From NCBI GenBank assembly GCA_937967755.1, contig CALBTA010000481.1, forward strand, positions 1 through 7,513: a stretch of DNA of 7,513 bases, read 5' to 3'. The DNA comes from an uncultured Planctomycetaceae bacterium (GTDB taxonomy: Bacteria; Planctomycetota; Planctomycetia; Pirellulales; Pirellulaceae). The notes beneath the pieces were generated by a model, which was not told the DNA's origin, ran no database searches, and worked only from the letters and a program-made list of their open reading frames with translations. Made by a program: the position numbers and the translations under genes. Below are positions 4,350 to 7,513 of this stretch, one piece after another; the first letter of the stretch is position 1; the number at the start of each line of letters is the position of its first letter.

Positions 4350-7001
4350 TCATGGCGTCAGCGGACGTATCTTCACGTTCCGAAAACGGTGAAGCCCGCC
4401 CTTGCCGTGGTGTTGCAGGGCGATGTTTCCTTGGGTGAAGCGGTCGTCGGTCACGTCGGCGGTTAACTTGTCGTTCACCCAAATCTTGATCGATTCGCCT
4501 TCGCAGCGGATGCGAAACGTGTTCCACTTCGCGTTATCAAAAGCGCCGGCGGACATTTCTTTGAACCGCTTGGTTTCCGCTTCACCCTTGGGCCAAACCC
4601 AGCCGCTGCCGATCGCGTAGATCATGCCGCTTTTGCCGCGATCAACCTCACACTGATAGCCCTTGGGTTTGCCCTCGCCAGCGCAGCGGAAGCCGATGCC
4701 GGAATTGTAAGCGTCCTCGGGCATCTTGGCTTCGACGGTCAATTCGAAGTCCGCGTATTCCGCCTCGTGGACCAACCACAGGTTCGCCCCTTCGGAAAGG
4801 ATCTGAATCTCGCCGTCTTTGGCTTGCACGTCGCCCTTGGCCCTGGCGGACCAGCCATTGAGGGTTTCGCCGTCGAAAAGGTTGATCCATACATCATCGC
4901 CGCTTGCGGCTTCGCCCGTTTCAGGTTCGTCGCACGAGTAATCCCCGGTCTGACGCCCGGGGCTATTATCTGCCGCCCCTGCCGGGGCTGGATCTGTCGC
5001 GGGTTGATCTGATGCGTTAGCCTCCGACCGTTGGAATGCTTCTGTTTGATGCTGTTCGCCGCATTCCTCCGTTCCCTTCGCGCCCTCCTGTTTCTCTTCC
5101 CGTTTGACCTTCTTCAAAAACGCACGGGTGGAAAACCCAATAAACATCGCCAAATCCTGATCTCCGGAAGTTACAACCGTCGCCGGCGTATCCGGCGGGC
5201 GAATCTTCTCGGCGCGGGCGAGCGCTTTTTCCATTGCCGGAATCGCCGCCTTAGCATCGCTGCCGAGAAGTTCGATGGACCGTGCGGCGTAGAGGGCAGT
5301 CGTGAGATCTTCGCTTTCAAGTTCGCGTATCAAAACAGGCAGGGCGTCTTTAACGTACCCGTGATGGGCCAACGACTGCGCAGCCGCGATGCGAACCCCG
5401 ACCGACTCATTGACCAACGCCTTCTTTAGGTGGGTTGCGTCGTTTCGTGATACCTTCCGCTGCGTAAACGCGAGATGGCTCCAATAGCCGTGGAGCGCGT
5501 CGTTAAATGCGGTGTAAAGCGGAATGCCGACGACGGTCTCGCCATCAATTCCGTACACTGCCATGTCGGTGAATTCGACCTTTCCTTGGCGTGCCGATTC
5601 CCACGGGCTTAGTTCTTTCGTGAGTCGCACCAATTCCGGTTCGGCGACAATGCCGAGATCGCGCGTGGCTTCACGGTGGAACGTGTTGACTCGCCCCAGC
5701 TTATCGCACAACTCCTCATGTTCATCCGATGAGGCGAGGTTGACTAGGTTGTTTGGATCGTTCTCACAGTCATACAACTCCTCTCGCGGCCGCGTCGACC
5801 CCGCAAACTGCCACTGCGCATCGGTCATTTTTTTACGATCCGCCAGCCGATAAAACTCATGCCGAATCTCGCCCTGGTCGGGCCAGGCGGTGGGTTGATT
5901 CCAACCGAGGTGCGGCATGTAGTTGCGGATGTAAAGGTACCGCTTCGTCCTCACGCTGCGCGACATGTCGATCACTTCATCGACCCGGTCGCGGTGCCCG
6001 AAGACGTACTCCCGCGGCTTCGTTTCGGCTTTACCGAGAAACGGCTCGCCCTGCATGTATTCGGGAATCTTGACTTCCGCCAGGCTCAACACCGTGGGGC
6101 CGAAGTCGACAAAGCTCACTAAGCGATCCGTCGTTTCGCCGGTCTTCTTCGGCGCGAGGTGCTTCCACTTCTCAGGAAACCGAATCAGCAGCGGCACGTG
6201 CATGCCGCTGTCGTACAGGCAGCGCTTGTGACGCGGCATTCCGCTGCCGTGGTCGCTGTAGAAAAACACGATCGTATCATCCGCCAGCCCGTCGTCGGTA
6301 AGCTGCTTCAGGATCGCCCCGACCTCCTTATCCATCGCGGTCACGCAGTCGTAAAACCGCGCGACCGTTTTGCGAATGATCGACGTGTCGGGGTAATACG
6401 GCTGCAACGGGGACTTCGCGGGGTCGTGGATTTCAACGTTGTTCAGCTTGCTATGTACTTCTTCAACGAACCGCTCGTACGGCCAGACCATGCTGCGGCT
6501 TTGGTGCGATGTCATCAAATTGAACACGCTGAAGAACGGCTGCTCCTTCCGCGCGCGGTTTCGCCAATGGGCCTTCACACTGCTTTCATCCCAAGATGCT
6601 TCAATGATCTTGTCGGCGTTGGCCGTGTTGTAATCGGTCTTCACGTTGTTCGTTGTGTAGTAACCCGCTTCGCGCAGGTACGACGGAAAGCCTTTGATGA
6701 AATCGGGAATCGGAAACGCGCTGCGCATTTGATGCGTGCCCAGGCTGGTCGCGTAGCACCCCGTGATCAACGTGCTGCGCGATGGCGAGCAGACCGGCGC
6801 GGTCGCGAAGGCATGCGTGTACCGCACGCTCTCCTTCGCCAGCACATCGATGTTTGGCGTCGTAGCGTACTCATCCCCATAGCAGCCCAGCGCCGGGCTC
6901 ATATCTTCCGCGGTGATCCAAAGGATGTTTGGGCGCTCGCTCGCTTCGCAAAGAGAACACAGTACGGATAAAAGTAACAATGCCTTCAAAGCAAATCGCA
7001 T
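4350..7001 (-). CDS. Secreted sulfatase with HEAT-like repeats and C-terminal DUF1080 domain
   Basis: This is an 883-residue exported enzyme that should hydrolyse sulfate esters or sulfamates of polysaccharides. A signal peptide spans about 1-20 (LKALLLLSVLCSLCEA). The sulfatase domain (24 to about 450) begins NILWITAEDMSPALGCYG, with metal-binding Asp33. CSPSRSTLITG (71-81) is the formylglycine motif, with Cys71 to be converted by a sulfatase-modifying factor. YSDHGSG (249-255) supplies Asp250-His251. ELYDCENDPNNLVNLA (408-423) is the usual sulfatase C-terminal signature. The motif set is nearest to sulfoglucosamine sulfohydrolase-like S1 sulfatases, but the substrate is unproven. HEAT/PBS-type helices lie at about 522-600, a charged linker at 630-703, and DUF1080 (3-keto-disaccharide hydrolase family, lectin-like fold) at 704-881, starting WINLFDGETLNGW. 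A perfect SD (AAGGAGGT) precedes ATG by five bases. The linker DNA contains palindromic repeats, suggesting a recent fusion. The frame is intact. Confidence 0.93.
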   Translation of the reverse strand: MRFALKALLLLSVLCSLCEASERPNILWITAEDMSPALGCYGDEYATTPNIDVLAKESVRYTHAFATAPVCSPSRSTLITGCYATSLGTHQMRSAFPIPDFIKGFPSYLREAGYYTTNNVKTDYNTANADKIIEASWDESSVKAHWRNRARKEQPFFSVFNLMTSHQSRSMVWPYERFVEEVHSKLNNVEIHDPAKSPLQPYYPDTSIIRKTVARFYDCVTAMDKEVGAILKQLTDDGLADDTIVFFYSDHGSGMPRHKRCLYDSGMHVPLLIRFPEKWKHLAPKKTGETTDRLVSFVDFGPTVLSLAEVKIPEYMQGEPFLGKAETKPREYVFGHRDRVDEVIDMSRSVRTKRYLYIRNYMPHLGWNQPTAWPDQGEIRHEFYRLADRKKMTDAQWQFAGSTRPREELYDCENDPNNLVNLASSDEHEELCDKLGRVNTFHREATRDLGIVAEPELVRLTKELSPWESARQGKVEFTDMAVYGIDGETVVGIPLYTAFNDALHGYWSHLAFTQRKVSRNDATHLKKALVNESVGVRIAAAQSLAHHGYVKDALPVLIRELESEDLTTALYAARSIELLGSDAKAAIPAMEKALARAEKIRPPDTPATVVTSGDQDLAMFIGFSTRAFLKKVKREEKQEGAKGTEECGEQHQTEAFQRSEANASDQPATDPAPAGAADNSPGRQTGDYSCDEPETGEAASGDDVWINLFDGETLNGWSARAKGDVQAKDGEIQILSEGANLWLVHEAEYADFELTVEAKMPEDAYNSGIGFRCAGEGKPKGYQCEVDRGKSGMIYAIGSGWVWPKGEAETKRFKEMSAGAFDNAKWNTFRIRCEGESIKIWVNDKLTADVTDDRFTQGNIALQHHGKGGLHRFRNVKIRPLTP
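4939..5024. repeat. Palindrome cluster inside the sulfatase coding sequence
   Basis: Three adjacent palindromes lie in frame within the linker. First: CCCCGG (4943-4948) with CCGGGG (4957-4962), extended by TAAT (4939-4942) with ATTA (4965-4968) past a 2-nt bulge. Second: GCCCC (4975-4979) with GGGGC (4984-4988), loop TGCC. Third, degenerate: GATGC (5011-5015) with GCCTC (5020-5024), loop GTTA, one mismatch. The first fits the 8-4-8 plan with a single mismatch, like the intergenic elements. The cluster encodes about residues 660-688 of the sulfatase, a Pro/Ala/Gly/Asp-rich stretch without domain features. Confidence 0.65.
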
Positions 7002-7006
7002 GATTG

Positions 7007-7014
7007 ACCTCCTT
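7007..7014 (-). promoter_or_regulatory. Strong Shine-Dalgarno of the sulfatase gene
   Basis: AAGGAGGT reads on the minus strand five bases before ATG 7001. It is fully complementary to the usual 16S rRNA 3' end and fixes the start of the sulfatase. It is by far the strongest ribosome binding site in the window; the other genes have partial or no SD sequences. Confidence 0.85.
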
Positions 7015-7020
7015 CACAAA

Positions 7021-7047
7021 GCCCTTGGCGTACTTCGCGTCTTTGCG
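7021..7047 (-). repeat. Degenerate 9-nt tandem repeat in the sulfatase 5' region
   Basis: On the minus strand three 9-nt units follow one another: CGCAAAGAC, GCGAAGTAC, GCCAAGGGC, sharing the pattern AA[AG] followed by two bases and C. In one frame they read R-K-D-A-K-Y-A-K-G. From memory, near-identical stretches recur in noncoding DNA of many unrelated bacteria, so this looks like a dispersed repeat fragment. It ends seven bases upstream of the sulfatase SD and lies in its probable 5' UTR. Confidence 0.5.
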
Positions 7048-7155
7048 GTTCGTTTGCTCCCATTCTGCAATGACTATTTGCACAATGCCAGCCGGCAAAA
7101 TACGATGGGGGCGTTGACCCTTCGATTACTCGCCAGAATTCTGTTTCCAAGTTCC

Positions 7156-7513
7156 ATGACGACTCGACCCACCCGACGCGCCTTCCTCAAATACACCACC
7201 GCCGGCGCTTCACTGCTGTTCGGCGCTCCGGCACTTCTTTCCGCTACAGCCCCCAACGAAACTGTTCGCGTTGCCGGCATTGGCGTCGGTGGGAAGGGCT
7301 GGACCGATATCAATGGGGCGGCGAAGTTCGGCGACGTGATCGCCTATTGCGATATCGATACCGGGAAAAATCGCAAAGGGGGATACGGGGCGGCGGCTGA
7401 GAAGTGGCCCAAGGCGGCCGGCTATACCGATTGCCGCAAGCTGATCGAAAAGGAGCATGAAAACCTTGACGCCGTGACGATCAGCACGCCCGACCACATG
7501 CACGCGGCGATCA
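7156..7513 (+). CDS. Gfo/Idh/MocA family oxidoreductase, Tat-exported; 3' end lies outside the window
   Basis: Only the first 119 residues are present. The N-terminus has a perfect twin-arginine motif, TRRAFLK (6-12), followed by a hydrophobic stretch (17-31), so the protein should fold with its cofactor in the cytoplasm and be exported by Tat. The Rossmann domain starts VRVAGIGVGGKG (37-48) with the glycine-rich loop, then VIAYCDID (61-68), where the acidic residues should bind NAD ribose. STPDHMHA (110-117) is the usual family segment at the end of the fourth strand. The catalytic EKP region lies beyond the window. Planctomycetes carry many such exported sugar oxidoreductases, often near sulfatases and DUF1080 proteins; the substrate is unknown. 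ATG 7156 was chosen because it puts the Tat motif at the N-terminus; ATG 7105 is in frame and would add 17 residues, and neither has an SD. The gene diverges from the sulfatase gene. Confidence 0.88.
   Translation, partial: MTTRPTRRAFLKYTTAGASLLFGAPALLSATAPNETVRVAGIGVGGKGWTDINGAAKFGDVIAYCDIDTGKNRKGGYGAAAEKWPKAAGYTDCRKLIEKEHENLDAVTISTPDHMHAAI

Noticed and set aside
6159..6971. A 270-codon plus-strand open frame opposite the sulfatase gene
   Set aside because: It lies wholly antisense to a protein with complete sulfatase motifs. Its translation is Arg/Val/His-rich with no recognisable domain, as expected for a shadow in GC-rich DNA.
6871..7098. Short minus-strand frame overlapping the sulfatase 5' end and the 9-nt repeat
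   Set aside because: Its only protein-like feature is the RKDAKYAKG stretch encoded by the repeat. It overlaps the sulfatase start out of frame, and the SD clearly serves ATG 7001.
7105..7155. Alternative ATG 7105 for the Gfo/Idh oxidoreductase
   Set aside because: It is in frame, but would push the twin-arginine motif 17 residues inward without a better ribosome binding site.

Overview
This 7.5 kb window looks like chromosomal DNA from a planctomycete, probably of the Pirellulales type. That placement is an inference from gene content; there is no rRNA or marker gene. The content is typical of that group: a secreted PQQ-like beta-propeller protein, a large secreted sulfatase with HEAT-like repeats and a DUF1080 domain, and a Tat-exported Gfo/Idh/MocA oxidoreductase. 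The DNA is GC-rich throughout and I see no sharp change in composition that would mark an acquired island.

Layout: (1) 910 to 1, minus strand: the first 303 residues of a PQQ-like beta-propeller protein, cut by the window edge. (2) 911-1093: a divergent intergenic region with candidate promoters on both strands. (3) 1094-4311, plus strand: four genes in a row, namely a secreted SIMPL/DUF541 protein, a class I PPK2 polyphosphate kinase, a short-chain dehydrogenase and a Fur-family regulator. (4) 7001 to 4350, minus strand: an 883-residue sulfatase-HEAT-DUF1080 fusion, convergent with the Fur gene. (5) 7002-7155: a second divergent intergenic region. (6) 7156 to the right edge, plus strand: the start of a Tat-exported Gfo/Idh/MocA oxidoreductase.

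The outer genes fit degradation of sulfated polysaccharides: sulfatase, DUF1080 (3-keto-disaccharide hydrolase family) and Gfo/Idh oxidoreductases are common neighbours in planctomycete carbohydrate loci. The inner four genes look like separate housekeeping or stress functions. They are spaced by 82 to 124 bp and are not tightly coupled as an operon.

The most unusual feature is a set of REP-like palindromes. Every gap from 1955 to 4349 holds one, beginning within about 6 nt of a plus-strand stop codon, and one of them supplies the stop codon itself. Three hairpins, in two inverted-pair elements, share one plan: a GTAG foot, an 8-nt arm, a 3-nt loop and an 8-nt arm. The inverted pairs resemble REPINs mobilised by REP-associated tyrosine transposases. 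Another palindrome cluster lies in frame inside the sulfatase gene and encodes the linker before DUF1080, which suggests an intergenic repeat was absorbed into a coding sequence during a gene fusion. No transposase gene, CRISPR array, tRNA or rRNA is visible.
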